64,000 bases of DNA from positions 2,232,001-2,296,000 of the forward strand of contig JAEHOE010000004.1 of assembly GCA_016858145.1 (NCBI GenBank). The letters run 5' to 3'. The position numbers and the translations under genes are program-made. Origin of the DNA: Edaphochlamys debaryana. Taxonomy: Eukaryota; Chlorophyta; Chlorophyceae; Chlamydomonadales. Shown piece by piece: positions 1-13,500 of this stretch (position 1 is its first letter; each line of letters starts with the position of its first letter). Under the pieces are notes generated by a model that was given only the letters and a program-made list of their open reading frames with translations, ran no database searches and was not told where the DNA came from.

Positions 1-991
1 CGGCCGCGGGTGACGGGGCCATGGAGCCGCTGGGGCCCGCATCCCCCGCAGCGCCCGTCGCGCCCGGCAGCGGCAGGCCGAAGGATGGGCCTCCGTCCAG
101 CGCCGAGCACAGGGCCAGGAGGTGGGAAGACAGCATAAGGTGTAGGGCGGGGCTGGCCGAGACGTCCACGTCAGCGCCCGCCGACCGGAGGGGACCCAGG
201 GACAGAGTCATGCCGGACGCCTGCTCCGCTGCCTGCTCCCCGCAGCCCTTGCAGGCTGCAAGGGCGAGAGCTAGCCGCGCCCAGTGCTCCAGGAGGCCGC
301 TGCGGGACAGCTCCGATTCACACAGCTGGCGGAGCTGGGCCAGCACCTCAAGAGCCTCATCTGGCGCGTGGTCATCCGCCGTGCGCGGCGTTGACACCAT
401 CGCCAGCAAGGACAAGAGGCGCTGGAGCTCCTCGCCCAAAGAGGCGGCCGCCTGCACGCTGCTCTGTGAGGGCCTCGGCCTCTGGCCGCTGGGGCCCTCA
501 GTGAGGGAGGATGAGGCCGAGGCCAGCAGGGCGGCGTAGCTGCGCAGGACGTGGCCCTTGAGCAAGGCGGTGCACAGCCGGCGGACGCGGTAGGCAACCT
601 GGCCGTCCGCGGTGCCGCAGCTAATGCGTCCAAACGCCGTCGCCAGGTTTGACCTCAGGCTCGCGTAGGCGGCTCGCAGGTCCTCCGGGATGGCGATGGC
701 GCCAGCCGGTACCGGAATGGACCGGCGGAGGGCCAGACCGAACAGCGCAGCCAGGCCAGCCAGGCCCTTCTCGCCCACAGCATCCCATGCTGATGCTTGT
801 CCGGTCTGGTTGACCGCGGCAGCTGCCCCTGCGAGCTGGGCTGCGGACCACGCGCATTCCTTGCCGTCCTTCTGTGCCAGGGCTTGTGTGCCGAGGTCCC
901 TGAGCTTCTTGATGGCATCCTGCTTGGACTGCGCGGCTACCTGCTCAAGCGCGGCCTTGGGCGCTGCTGCCGAAGTCTGTCGGGGCGGCAT
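1..991 (-). CDS. Unrecognised protein, 5' part only (runs off left edge)
   Basis: Reading leftwards from the ATG at 991-989, one frame stays open for 330 codons to the window edge with no stop. The protein begins MPPRQTSAAAPKAALEQVAA and is Ala/Leu-rich and mostly helical. It includes the stretches RRSIPVPAGAIAIPEDLRAA, GQVAYRVRRLCTALLKGHV and SRSGLLEHWARLALALAACK. The composition looks coding and no intron is needed. Alternative frames here give only Arg/Pro/Cys-rich shadow peptides. I do not recognise a domain. It may belong to one of the repetitive hypothetical-protein families common in Chlamydomonas, but that is a guess. It is transcribed away from the next gene, so 992-1924 must hold both promoters. 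The C-terminus is missing. Confidence 0.7.
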   Translation of the reverse strand, partial: MPPRQTSAAAPKAALEQVAAQSKQDAIKKLRDLGTQALAQKDGKECAWSAAQLAGAAAAVNQTGQASAWDAVGEKGLAGLAALFGLALRRSIPVPAGAIAIPEDLRAAYASLRSNLATAFGRISCGTADGQVAYRVRRLCTALLKGHVLRSYAALLASASSSLTEGPSGQRPRPSQSSVQAAASLGEELQRLLSLLAMVSTPRTADDHAPDEALEVLAQLRQLCESELSRSGLLEHWARLALALAACKGCGEQAAEQASGMTLSLGPLRSAGADVDVSASPALHLMLSSHLLALCSALDGGPSFGLPLPGATGAAGDAGPSGSMAPSPAA

Positions 992-1924
992 TGCGCCTCT
1001 TGCCCACGTCGCTTGCGACGCTAGCTATGACATCGCTGCCCGCATACGTGAACGCGGTAGTCGCAATGCGTTAGGGAGATCTGACGTAAAAAGAGTTACA
1101 ACTCCTCAAGGATGCGCTTGCCCAAACTTGGGGCCACTGGGGCCTGCACGGTAGCAGTCTGCTTACAGGAGTGAGTTCCGTGTGAAAGCGCTTTGTAACT
1201 ACGTGCAGGGCCTGGTGCACAAGGACCCCGGGCAGTGTAGCCGCATGGGGTGTGCCCATGACCCCAGACCCCCCTCGGTCAGTCGGTCTCCCTGAAGATG
1301 CAACCGCCTCCTTCCCCGCATCAGCCTGGCGCCAAAGTCCGTGTGCCGGCTGATGCATGCGCGCCAGGCCCTTGCTGGATCCTTCCTCTTCCCTTCCTTC
1401 CGCTGCCGGGACAAGCACATGTGGGCTCCCGGTTGCGGGCCCCCCATTGGGGCCCCCCGCAGGCCCCCAACCGCCACACAGGCTTTTTGCGTCGGCCAAC
1501 AAAACGAGGGCGGCATCCTTGTAGTCTGTCAAGCATATCAATATCATCCAGAGACCCACGGCAGGAAGGCATGAATGCCGAGGGGCGCCACGCCTCGGGT
1601 GACGGGTCGCAGCAGCTTGTGGCAGCCTTGATGATGCTGGTCAATCGCCGCCATGCGGCGGACAGGCCTGATCGAAACTCCGCCATGTAGCGTATGCACG
1701 TTTCCCGGGCTGGGGAGGGCTCGGGACAGGGGCGGGGAAGTCCGTGACACCAACCGTGACACGAACCCCATGCCTGCCCGGCCTGCCATGCCTGCCCACC
1801 AAGACTTAGTCCCATGTTGGTACACGCTGCAAAAGGCTCATCGCGCGCTGCACACACCTTTTTGCGTCCAATGTGCAGCAGCGCAAAGTAGCGATGTGAC
1901 GAACACGCGCTTTGACCGTGCGCG
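992..1924. promoter_or_regulatory. Divergent intergenic region between gene 1 and the glycosyltransferase-like gene
   Basis: This 933-bp gap separates a minus-strand start at 991 from a plus-strand start at 1925. It must hold the 5' UTRs and promoters of both. No convincing coding exon is visible, since the overlapping short ORFs on both strands are low-complexity shadows. No TATA box was assigned. Assigning it promoter function is an inference from gene orientation. Confidence 0.4.
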
Positions 1925-4900
1925 ATGCGCTCCGTAGCTGCAACTTTCTTTCTGATCTGCATTGCAACATGGCGCACAGTGGCGATGGACCTGGTGCACT
2001 GTCTAAACCACGATTACTGCAGCAATGCTCAGCTTTTGCACTATGTGGGGCCTCTAGACTCCGCCCTGCAATCAAGGAAAGCCTTTGCGCTCACAGCGTG
2101 GAAGCAGGAGCTCATCGTCTTCGCGGACTCGCGCGTGGAGCAGGCTGCCTTCACTCTGGACCGCTACCGGAGGGCTGGCTACGCGCACGTCCTCCCCATC
2201 CTGGACGAGCCCGAGCAATGCACTGTGAGGGAGAGGGGGGAATGCTAGGGGCGGGAGGGCCGCAGGAGTGGGCGGGGGGGCCATCGGGGGGGCCATGGGG
2301 AGCGGCGGGGGGGGACACGGATCACGGGCGCGGGCGGGAGGGAAGACAAAATACCTGGGTGGAGGGCAGGGCGTGGGGGGCGGGGCCGCCGCGGGAGTGG
2401 GCGGCGAGGGCAGGAGAAGCGGTTGAGGGCAGCAGAAGGCCCCGTTCTTTCTGCTAGAGTACGGGCACGGGAGGGGGTTCACGGCATTATGGACGAGGGT
2501 TCTGAGTTGCCCTGGCGTGTGCCGCTGGCTCAAACTCAAATGGCCGGCTCCCGTTGCCACGTGGGTTGGGCTGGTCATGCGTCTCTCCCGCTGCCCCGCA
2601 TCCTCCTGCAGACGCTCCTCCAGCTCTTCTCGGCCGGTGAAGCTAGGTCCAACGCGCATCACTCGCGGGGTAGGCTTGTAGGCTCCGTCCAGCTCAGTCG
2701 CTGATATACAGTGCGGAGGGCCAGGGGTCAGGGGCTGGGAGCATTACCGCCTGGTGTTTAAGCCACCATGCCTGCTGGCATCACCAGCAGCAGGGCTCGG
2801 GGCAACCTTCTCCACAAGTTTGTGGGTCCCGCCCGTCCCTGCCGCATAGCGTAGCAGCCGACTCCGATGGTGAACTGGTTGACTAAGAGACGCTTCAACT
2901 CTGCCCGTCTGGGGCCCTAACGGCACACGCGCAGGCAACATATCTTGCGGCTACTACCGAACCAAGGATGAGAAGTGGGTTGGGTCGGGGTTGCTGGGCC
3001 AGGCATGCTAGGGAAACTGGTCCCTGGAGGCCCACCCGGGCTAGAGTTGTCTGTCTCGTGAGGGGTCCGCTCCCGTGGTGACGTCGCACGTGAGCACCGT
3101 ACACCCTGTTGTACCGCGCACTGCCGTATCGTACAGGGGCACGCCGTACGTGTCCGGCTTCGAGTACCTGCGCCACCGGGTGGGGTCCCCCTCGTGGTGG
3201 CGCAAGTGGTTCACCACGGGTGGGTGACGGTTGGCGGTTGGGAGTTGGGTCTTGCGCGTGAGGGTGCGGTTGGGCCAGCCTGCGGCCAGGCGAGGGGGCA
3301 CCCTTGCTTGCTTTAACCCTCTCGTACTCAAGCGATGACCCAGCCTGCTCAGAGACCCTCCTCCCCTCCTTCCTGCCCCGTTTCCCCCCGGCAGCCCGCG
3401 CCGTGTCGCTGGGTTATAACGTTATGTCGGTTGACGCCGACACGCTCCCTCTGGGCGACTGGTACGGCATGGTCAAGGCGCCGCCGGCCGCCGATTATAA
3501 CATGATCAGCCAGGTTTGTACGGATCGTCATGCTGGCATGGAACGGCCTCTTGCGGTACTGACAGTGGCAGGCGGTGGCTGAGTAAGAGACGGCACTTGC
3601 GCTGAGGCCAGCAAGCACCTGCCTTTCTGTCTTGAGGGGCCAAGTCCGTCCCTTCGCCCGTCCCTGCCCTGCCTGGGCTAAGCCCCTTCCTGTGGCTTTT
3701 CGCCCGGCCCTGCCCTCGACTCCCCAGTCCGAGTGCAGCTACTGCATCAACGGCGGCTTCAGCTACATCCAGGTGGGCGTGCGGGGCCGTGCCGGGCGTG
3801 CTGTGCCCGACGCGCTGTGCTTGCTGCGCCAGAATACTGGGTGCTGCCGTGCCTTGCTCGTCTGCTGCACCTGCGGTGGCTTGACAGTTGGTTGTGGCAG
3901 CCAGACATGCACGCTGACGGCCCTGGGTGCTCCCGCCCCAACCCCGCCCCCCCCCCACGTGCACCCCAGAATGCCGCCCCCGACGGCCCCGTGGCCTGGA
4001 TGCTGTACGAGGCCATGCACCGTGTGGGTGAGTGCCGTACCGTGCCGTACCGTACCGTACCGCACCCCTCGCCACTGCGATGCCGTGCATCTTGCTCCCG
4101 TCGGCGCACGCTCCCTGGGCAACCAGCCCTTCGAGCCTCCCTGTCACCCCTTCCCCATGCCTCTGCCCTCCTCCCTCTCCCCATCCTGCCCAGTGCGGTG
4201 GTCTGAGGACCCCTCGGCGCTGCGTAACCTGTCCGCCGCCATGACGCCCGACCGGGGCAACACGCAGCAGGAGGACCAGGTGGGGTCCACAGGGGACCAG
4301 GCGGGGCAGGGGCAGGCCCAGGCAGGGCCCGCGGGAGGCCCAGGCGGGGCTGCAGCAGGCCCAGGCGGGGCCGGACTGGGACTGGGCAGAGGGCGCTGAG
4401 GTGAAGGCCGGGAAGGACGGGGGCTTTTTGGACTGGGTCGGTGAGAAGGCGCTGGCATGTACGCGAGAAAGGGGGAGGGGTTGTTTGGACCAAGTCCACT
4501 GAAGAGGAAGGATGAGGGGTTGCTTGGACCAATACCAATCAGTGGACCACCGGGTCTGGGCTGGGCAGAGGGCGCTGGCGCGAAGGCCAGGCCAGGATGG
4601 CTGAGGGACGGTTTTGGGTCCACATTGACGAGGACTGATGCCTCCCTCAGGGTATGATGACGGACGCGCTGCTGTCTGCGCTGGCGGGCAGCCCCATCCA
4701 CTGGATGGCATTTGTGAGGGGGGGGGCAGGGGGCGGGGCTTGAAGACACGGCCTGGGGCTGGGGGCCTGGGTCAGGGTCGAGGAGGGAAGAGGGAACGGC
4801 GCAGGGCTGAGGGGAGAAGAGCAGAATCGCGGAGGAGGTCCAGGGGGCGAGCAAGCGGTGATAGAACCTGTGTGGACCCCCCCGGCCCCGCCCGCAGACG

Positions 4901-7900
4901 TGGCTCGACAATGACAAGCCCGCCTGGGCCAAGCTGGGGGGCGAGAAGGTGGTGGGCAGTTCAGAGTACTTGCGGATTGGAGTGTTGGCGCTGCAGCTCT
5001 GCTACCCCCGTTTGGACGATGGGAAACGGCGAAGCAGGACGACCCGTACCGATCCCGATCACCCTCACCTCACCTCCCTTTATCCTACACCACCGCTTAC
5101 GCAGGGGTTCTCCGACCACGTGTACGGCAGCGCCATAGCAAAGCTGCAGGACCGGGTGCGCTTGGTCGTGCCTTGGGGTTGCGGGGAGCCATGGCCCGGG
5201 TGCTTCAGTCCAGCGCTGGGGAGACCGGGGACCAAGGATGTGTGATGTTGGGGTTGCGGGGAGCCATAGACTGGGTACGTTCAACTGATAGCGGCTGGGA
5301 AGAAAAGACCGGGGATCGGGGAGGGGGCAAAGGGCTCTGGGCGCCATGGGAAGCAAAGCAGCCTCGTACGTTTGGCACCTCACCTCGCCCCTCGGCCCCT
5401 CTGTGTGTGTCCCGCAGGAGCTGTGGGCCCAGGGCTGGGTGGCGGACCGGTGAGACGGGCACGGTTGCATGTGCTCTCACGGGTAACCGCCTTGGTCACC
5501 GCGTACCTTCCAGTACCTCTAGGATGGCGTGGCCTGAGCCAGGTCCTGACACGAACCCTGACGCTATCCTGCTCACACTTCTGTGACCCGCCAGCAGCAC
5601 AGCGTACGGGCATTGATGTTGAGGTACGGACCACGCCCTTCCTCCCTTGTGTGTGAGTGTGTAGGATCCCCGACGAGGTCTACCCCGACTCCCGGCCGCC
5701 CGACCGCAGCGGCCCCCGCGTGAGGGTGCGGCTGCGGACCGGCATCCTGCACATGCCGCACGAGGGTGGGGTGGGGGTGGGGGTGGGGGGGTCCGGGCAG
5801 GGGGCGCGCGAGGGCACACCGGGTGCGAGGGCGGTAGACGCTGGGCCTGAGGCTAGCAGGACGGTCGCGCTGTGTGCAGTTTGGATGCTCATGGGGCCGG
5901 GCGTGGGGCTGGGCCGGGGGCGATGTGCAGCTTGGCCCCCATGCTGATACGGCTGTCCGCTAACTCCTTCCACCCCTGCAGCGAGAGAGTGGTCGGGGAC
6001 CCGAGGCGTCAGGCTGTTTGGTCTCCCCGGGCCCTTCACGCGGGCCTACCGGCTGGCGTTTGAGGACCTGGGTGAGGCCCCGGGAAGGGGGCGAGCGGCT
6101 CGGGGTTAAGGCCTGTAGTGATGGTCGGGTTGCCGTGATGGCTGAACGACGGGGGCATTGAGGTTGAGGTTCAAGATGACGGCTTTGAGCTGTTGAAAGC
6201 ACAATGCGTGGCCGCCCTGCTCCGCCCAAGCTGATCCGCTCCCGCAATGGGCTGTGACTTTCATCCGCAGGTGTGCCCCTGCCCCCCAATCCAGAGGACC
6301 CAGAGGACGAGGCGAGGGTGAGGCGAACTCGCGGGTTCTGGTTACCGTAAGGTTTGTACGGCGGCCCTTCGATTGCGCCTTGGTATTCGGGGAATGCGGT
6401 GTGACGTATGTCCCACTTCCTTGCTTTCCCATTGTGGACCCGTCGCAGTCCAATGCCACCAAGACGGAGCTCTTCGCGTTGACCGCCGTGGGTGGGTCCC
6501 GGGCTGGTATGTTCCTAGGGAGCACATGCAGGATCCCGGCAGTCTTAGTCGACGGCACGTCCCTTGCCAGGACATTTGGTGTCACTCTGCAGCCCTGCCA
6601 GGATGCTTCTGACCTGTGCACCGCCTGCCATCCTATCTGCACCTCTCCCCCCTCCTCCCTCCAACGCCCGCTGCTGCTGCCCCTGAAGCTACCGAAAAGC
6701 TGGCGTCAGGGAGGAAGCGGATGCTGGGGGCCTGGCTGGAGTCCAGCTGGCACCTGTACGGCAGGCTGGGGCACTGGCACCTGCACCTGCGGCCCAACTT
6801 CTCCTCGGTGCGTGGGTGAGGTACGGCAGTGAAGGCCACATTGCCGTATTAATTAAGATCGCGGTAACGGCCCTGAAAATCACTTTTCCGTTCCCAAAGG
6901 CCCATCTTGGCCATTGCTCACCCTGCCCGTCGGCCTTTGGCCCGCTTCCTCACTCTCCCTTTCCCTCTTCCCTCTTCCCTCTTCCCTCTTCGCCTCTCAT
7001 CTCTCCACTCCCCTGTCAGGCCATGGGTCACGTGCATGCGGGGCTCAACCCGGGAGGGACCCTGGACGTGAAGCAGGTGGCCCTCATGCACACGGGGCAC
7101 TACAACTGGCACGTGAGCTTACTAAGAATGACTTAGGGTAACTGTGATTGGCTGGGACCTCGGGCCGCCACAACTGGCGCGCTGGGGAGTTGCGGGGTTG
7201 TCGGGCAGAAGGGTCAGTTATAAGGATGGGTTGAGGATGTCTGCGAGGGGAGCAGAAGTCTGTTGAATACCGGTATCACAACCCCACCGCACCCTTCCCC
7301 AGATGGCCTCCCGGCTGTACGGCGGTACGGCGCACGTGTTTCTGGCCACTCAACACGAGCGCGGCTCTGTGGCGGCTGCGTCCCTGGCCCGTGTGGTTGC
7401 CTACGCACCGGGCGTCATTCACTACAATCTGTGTGAGTGGCCGCATGCAGAGCTGTGGGGCTGGGGCTGCTGTGTTGCTTTGTAGCGGAGCCGCAAGGCA
7501 GTGCGCCGCCCCAGGTAGGGCTTCAGTACTATAGCAGCCTATGGCTGCAGGTTGCAGGTTGCTGAGATGCGGTAATGCGAGGCAGGCGTAGGGACTTCCC
7601 GGACTGAGGCCCTGACCGCCTGCTCCCCCCCCCTTATCCTCCCCCCAGCCAAGCCGGCCTTCGTCCGCGCCGCCCAGGAGCTGGCTCGGGTGGCGGCGGC
7701 GCTGGGGGCGGCGGTGGCCTGGCCTGCAGCGGACTGCAGCAGCGACTGGGTGGGTGGGGATGGCGTGGGGTTGTGTGTAGATTGGGATAAGAGGGGGGGT
7801 TACTGGCAGGAGAGGCGTAAGCCTGACTCGAAATCCACCCCTGCCGGGCCCACTGCAGGTCTTGAACCCTGATTACCGCAACCTCTCCAAGCCACTCCGC

Positions 7901-9903
7901 CACTCCATCCCATGGCTGCACATCAACACGGTACACGCCGTCAGCCCCTTCGGGAGCTCGCTGGAAGAGCTGCAGTGTGAGGATTGTTTGCGTCAGGGAT
8001 CACCCTCAGCGACGCCCTCCATGTTTGTTCGCTTCTCTCCTCCCACCCCCGTGCCCCCGCCCTCCGCCACGCGCTGCAGGCGAGTGGACTGGCTTCGCTC
8101 ATGATGGTAAGCCAAAGGCTGAGTGGTTGCTCGAAACAGAGCTAGACCCGTGCGTACCGTATGACTTGCCCTTTCTTCATGCCCTGCCCTGTCACTTCAA
8201 CAACGAGTTCAGCCGGGGACATTTAATCATGCGGTCAGCACACCACATCGCCCGAGTCCCAATCCCCGCACTTCCACCTTCCCAGGCTGCGTGGGCAGGG
8301 GCAGTCGGGGCCTGCTGGCAGTGGAGCTCGACCACCTGCTGGCGCACCACCGGGGGCCCGAGCGGCACCCCCATACGCACCCGCACGAACCCGAGCCCGG
8401 GCGGGGGCGGCAGCACCACCACTGGCAGGTGCGTGGGTGGGTTCCTGGGTGGGGGCCCGGGCGGCAGTGGGGCAGCCAAGGGGAACAGGGGGGACAGGTA
8501 CTGCGAGTCAAGCAGGGTCCCTCGTCAGGGGTGATTGGTGGGGGCACGGTGGGAAGCAGGGCACGGCTCCAAAACCGGCCCCGGAGCCCCGCCATCACTA
8601 CCCCGAGCCCCGCCGACCCACCCGCCAGCCACACCTCACGTGACCCCGTGCCTGGCACGCAACCCTCCCACGTCCCATATCCCACGTTCCCTAAGGGCGC
8701 CGGTCACACCCACATGCTGCGGCAGGGCCAGGTGCTGCAGCGGCCGCCCCTGGGGCAGCGGGGGCAGGAGCGGCAGGGCCAGCGCGGCCGGGAGCGGCGA
8801 CGGCGCCGCCTGGCCTCCGCCCTGGAGCACGGGCAGGAGCCGGGCACGGGCAAGAGCACGGGCACGGGCACGAGCACGGGCACGGCTGCAGGCGCGGGCA
8901 AGGGCGCACGGGCTGGTGCGGAGCAGGCCACGGGCGGACACCGCCAGGGCCCAACGGCGGCGCGGGGCGGTGGTGGACACAGGGGGATGGAGCACACGCT
9001 GCGGCTGCAGGTGGGCACGGGCGGGCGGGAAGATGGAGGGCGTAGGGCAGCGGGGGCCCGGGTCGCGCCTGGGAGCGGGGTTGCGTGCGGGCACTGCGAG
9101 AAGCTGGGGCGGGCGAGGGCCGGTTGCGTTCTCAGGCCTGGGCATGGGGGATGGGAGGCGCATCGCTCGCTGCGACCCACCCCTCGACCCGCAGCAGAGT
9201 CCCCGGGCTCAGGCTGCCCCACCAGCGCCCTGCTTTCGCCCCTTCCCTGCTTCACGCCCCGGCCCTCGTTGTGCACCGTGCAGGCAACGACCGCCCAGCC
9301 CCGTCCGCGCCTCTCGTCCACCTTCGTGCCCGTCTCCTACACCGACCTCCTCACCCTCAACCACCAAACCTTGGCCGAGACCGAGTACGTACACCATCAC
9401 CAACCGCCAGCCGCCGTTAGTCATGCTCACGCTAACACTACTCGGACAGCTGGACGAGCAGCGCCGCCATCGGCTTGGGGTGCCGTACTGTGGCTGGACC
9501 GACTGGTGGAGCTGCGGGTGTGTGGGTTGGGGGAGGCTGGGCCGATGCGGGTTGATGATCTAGTAGATAAGGATGCGACTCCTGTGCCATGCTGCTGTGA
9601 TCCTTGCCCGCTGACAAGGGTTTTGCTCTCGTCCGAGCCCCTTGCTCCCAGGCTGCCCTGCCCTGCAAGCTCAGCCATGGCAGCGCTCCTCGCCGCAGCT
9701 CGCTGCCAAGGAGATCTGCCTCGCTGCGGTGCTGCTGCTTGTGTCTGACTATGAGACCAGACTCTCCTCCACTCCCGCTGCCGCTCTGTCCTCCGCAGGG
9801 GCCCCTGCCCAAGCACGCCGAGGAGGCGTACCAGGCCCAGCACAAGCGCTGCCCGAGCCTTCACTACTTTGACCTTCCGGAGGAGCAGCGGACCCTGTGG
9901 TAG
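1925..9903 (+). CDS. Nucleotide-diphospho-sugar transferase-like protein (PF03407/GT77-like), about 26 exons
   Basis: Probably a secretory-pathway glycosyltransferase. Exon 1 (1925-2224) starts with a hydrophobic signal/anchor (MRSVAATFFLICIATWRTVA) followed by ELIVFADSRVEQAA. Exons at about 3137-3219 and 3395-3513 encode WRKWFTT-ARAVSLGYNVMSVDADTLPLGDWY, matching the conserved region of nucleotide-diphospho-sugar transferases; DAD is the presumed DxD metal/sugar-nucleotide motif. Phase-consistent exons: 3728-3772, 3970-4027, 4194-4279, 4651-4713, 4898-4948, 5105-5155, 5418-5449, 5665-5765, 5982-6071, 6271-6317, 6449-6491, 6710-6807, 7020-7112, 7303-7432, 7649-7749, 7859-7976, 8080-8106, 8286-8428, 8696-9010, 9284-9388, 9450-9517. 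The final exon, 9799-9903, ends in TAG. Unresolved: one or more exons between 2225 and 3136 (about 2600-2670 is a candidate) and a small exon near 9690-9720. The 8696-9010 exon has an Arg/Gly/Thr-rich insert. The acceptor sugar is unknown. Hydroxyproline-rich wall glycoproteins are a plausible substrate, but nothing here shows it. Confidence 0.75.
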
Positions 9904-10515
9904 CGGCGCCGGTCGGACCGGACCGAACCGGACCGCACCGAAAGAACCGGACAAGAGACTGAACCGGACCGAGAGACCGGACCCGCCCGGACTGGACTGG
10001 ACGCGGAGGGACTGACGGGACCGGAGCACCCGGCCATGAGTGTTAGCTGCTCGGCTGCGGTAACGGAGGGTGCTGATCGGGGCCAAGCAGGCGTGGGCCG
10101 CTGGGGAGGGAGCAAAAGCCTGGAGAGTCGGGGGGGAGCGCGGACCGACTGGGAGGGAGCGAGAGCGGGGGAGCGCCTCTCTTAGGCTTCGCGCGATGGG
10201 CAGTAGGCGGTAGTATGTAGCTTGTGTCATTTGCGGAGGGCGAGGTTGCGTGCTGCGAACCTTCAGGAGGCCTAGGGGGGCCGTGGGCATAGTCCCCATT
10301 GGCGCCATACGCCATACCTGGCCCCATACCGAGGAGGTTGACGTGGCATGCCGGAGTGCCCGGGAGGATTGAGAAGGCCCGGCGCACGGGGCCTTCAGGG
10401 GGACGTAGGGAGGCCAGCTAACGTGGGGAGCCCCTTGAGTTGTAGCAATGTGCTGCTCTGCATACTACAAGTTGCCAAGTCGGCCAAATGGCACCAGTGC
10501 TACATCCGGGATCCT
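9904..10515. other. 3' flank of the glycosyltransferase-like gene with a CCGGACCG-type simple tract
   Basis: About 9910-10030 is a degenerate tandem tract built on ACCGGACCG/AACCGG units, directly after the stop codon and presumably in the 3' UTR. The rest is unremarkable and holds no exon or TGTAA signal that I can place confidently. A related ACCGGACCGGACTGG string occurs at 33851-33865 in the BUB3 3' region. Confidence 0.4.
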
Positions 10516-13500
10516 GCTAAGTTGCAACATGCACGGCAAGGGCCTTGCATGTGAAGACGATACATGCTAGAACGGCCTGGCGCACATGAACAATATACAT
10601 GAACTTCGGCGCCTGGCCGTATGCCATCGCCTACATAAGACATACCTGTGCCTGGTTATGTATCGATCCTCCTACCCAGCGGCGAAGCCCTGCCCCCGCC
10701 CAGCCACGCCGCTCTGCGTGAGCAGTGGGCCCGGCGTGGGCTCTTTGTTAAGCCGGCAGCCGCACCGGTCCCCCCAAAGACGTTAGTCTCCGCCCCTGCT
10801 TGCCCTTCCCTCGCCCCTGCTTCCACCCCTGGCCCCGCCCACCCCTGTGCAGCCCCGCAGTAACCTCACCAGCGCCCGCGTTCATGCCTGCGCCGCGCCC
10901 GCTCCACCTCCGCCTCGACGTCCCTGTCTGCCTTTGCCTCCATTTTCTCCTCGGCATACACCTGGTCGGCCACCAGCCACTCGGGTTGCATCTCACAAGA
11001 CCAACAGCCGCACGCCCACTGATACAGCCCAATCACCTCCGCAGCACCTTCCCGGGGGTCAGCGCCAGCCTCCTTCTCTAGCCACTGAAGGACCTCCGGC
11101 TTTGCGCCTCGGGCCAAGGCACGGGCGTAAAGGCGGTGGCGCTCGGGTCCGAAGGAGAGCCCCGCCCAGTGCAGGGCAAGGAGCAGGCGCCACTCCCTTC
11201 GCTCGAGGGCCGCCTCGTAAGGCTCCCCCATCACCTGTGCAGGGCACAAGGCACAGGCCGAAGGGAGGGAAGAAAATGGCGTCGGGGTTAGATCCTGTGC
11301 AAGAACTTGATCAGCCAGGACCGTTGGCACCAACATGGTCTGTTAGTACTTTTCACCACCTAGCCGACCCCTTCCCAGTAACCTCTCCAAGCTCACCGGC
11401 TGAGGGCAGCCCAGCGTAGTCAGGAAGTCGACGGCCGCCTCGCACCCGGACTCCACAGCACAGCTCCACGCCTCCTCGTCTGCCGTGCATCCGTGCTCCA
11501 GCGCCCACGTCATTGCCGCCACAGATCCCGACCGGGCGGCGGACCTGAAGACCTCCTCCTTGCGGATGTTCCGCAGCTCCCCAGCAGTCATACAGCCCCC
11601 AGTCCACTCCAGGATGGGCAGGCGGCCGCCGGAGGCAGCGCCATCCAGGACCGCGTCCCACTGCTCTCGGCCCCAACCCACTGCCGCCGGGGAGGCTCGG
11701 GTCCTCAGCTCCTGTAGCATCTCCAGGTGCCCGGCCTCTGCCGCGGCCGTGATGACGCTCCGGAAGTTCGCCCTATCGGAAATGACGCTGTGCAGCGACA
11801 CCCCCCTCGACCGAAGCATCCTGAAAGCTGCCATGTCGCCAGCACGGACGGCGGACGACAGGACGGAGGAGTCAGGTCGGCAGCCCTGGCCCTCGAGCCA
11901 CGCCACCCGCTCCTCCGAGTCCGCCGGAGTGTGCCCCGGGAAAGGGCGGAGGGCTGCCTCGAACAGCTCCACAGTCGGCTTCAGGGCCAGCTGCCTCATC
12001 TCTGTCGCTCGCTCCACCACCCAATCCGCCTTCTGACGCCAGTCCCTGGGGCTGCGGAGCGCAGCCGCCACCAAGTGCCGCCACCCGCCAGAGACCCAAC
12101 CGGAGGGAACGCCCAGTGTGTCCAGGCCGCACCAGTCCCACAGCTCGAGCACTGTGGGCAGGTCGCAGCCCACGAGCGCCGAGGGGACCAGGTGCTTCCG
12201 AGCCTCCTCACGCCCCCACGCCTCCCCGACCGCCTCTGCCTCTGCCTCCGCCTCCGCCAGCTGAGACGCTTCCCGCAGCAGCCAGCCCAGCAGGTCCACG
12301 TGACCGCTGCAGGCTGCTTGGCAGGCGGCGGAGACGAAGGCGTAGGACGTGCGGATGAGCTGGCACCTCGCCTCACGGGCCTCGAAGCCTCGTTCATTGT
12401 GGACCTCGCCCCACTGCGGCACGTCCGGGCACTGCTGCAGGCACCACTCGCAGATGGCGCGGGATCCATGCTTGGCGCCGAGCAGGAAGAGCTGGCGCCA
12501 GGTAACCCCTCGAAGCATGCCAGCAGGCGGCACGTGCCAGCGCGTGAAGTGCGAACAGTCGTATTCGCTGCTGGACCTGAGGTGCCTCTCGTCAGGCAGC
12601 GCCGCTGCCGCCACCTGCAGGGTCGCCACGTCCCTGAATGCATTCGCGCAGGACGCCAGCTGCTCGCGCTGCGCGAGATTGAGGTTGTAGCAGGCCCCCG
12701 GTCCGGACCAGAGCTCAGCGAAGGCCGGCAGGGGCAGCGCGAGATGAACATCGACGTGCGGCTTGAACTGCTCGGCCGCTGCCTTGTTCACAAAGCGGAG
12801 AGATGCCAGATCATTGGAGCAGGTCAGGTAAGGCGTGATTTTGCCTAGGATGTCTGGGGTCCAGAGCGAGCCGGGGTCCACATCACTGCTGCTGGTCTCT
12901 GTTTGAAGCGGGCTCTCCATGTGTGCGTTTGAAGCCCACGAGAAGCTTCCTTAACTGCTGGAGCTTCTCGTTGTCTAGTGGCGAAGCTGTTGCAGTCGAT
13001 CACTGTATATACTTCGTCAGCTTGTGAGAGCCAAGGCTGCTATTATGGAGTGGGGGTTCGGGTGCGATATAGGAGCGCTGCTGGCGCGGTGGGAACCAAG
13101 CCTAGCGATGGGAACTGGGCCTAGGGCTGCTCCACGCTGGGCCTCGTTCGCATCGTTCGGGCCTGGACGGGCCACGACCCTCCCAGCCCCTCGACCCTGA
13201 CTGAGTGCTACGGTACTCTGCGCGCTCCAGAGGTGCATCCATGGTTGACCCAGTTTCCCTGTACGTCCCTCTGACCAGTGTGGTGACCCAAACCACTGAG
13301 CTGCGCAGCAGTCGGGCCAGTTGCCCCCCCCTTTTTCCGGCGGGGTGGCACGGGAAAGGGTTCGCGGTTGGAAGCGAAAGCACGCAATGGCCACTGTAAC
13401 ACACTACTATGAAATTGCCATTGCGGGGATTCGGCGAGGCGGGATTAACAGCGGGGGGTCAGGATGGCTCTTGGCCCGAAACACATGCCGACTGACACGC

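Noticed and set aside
8291..9748. 485-codon continuous ORF in the glycosyltransferase-like gene
   Set aside because: It reads through introns; splice sites at 8428/8696, 9010/9284 and 9388/9450 break it into exons.
11727..12848. Plus-strand ORF of 373 codons opposite F-box/ankyrin paralog A (and the 482-codon one opposite paralog B)
   Set aside because: Shadow frames: the minus-strand frames carry the F-box/ankyrin patterns, a conserved intron and paralog conservation at the protein level.
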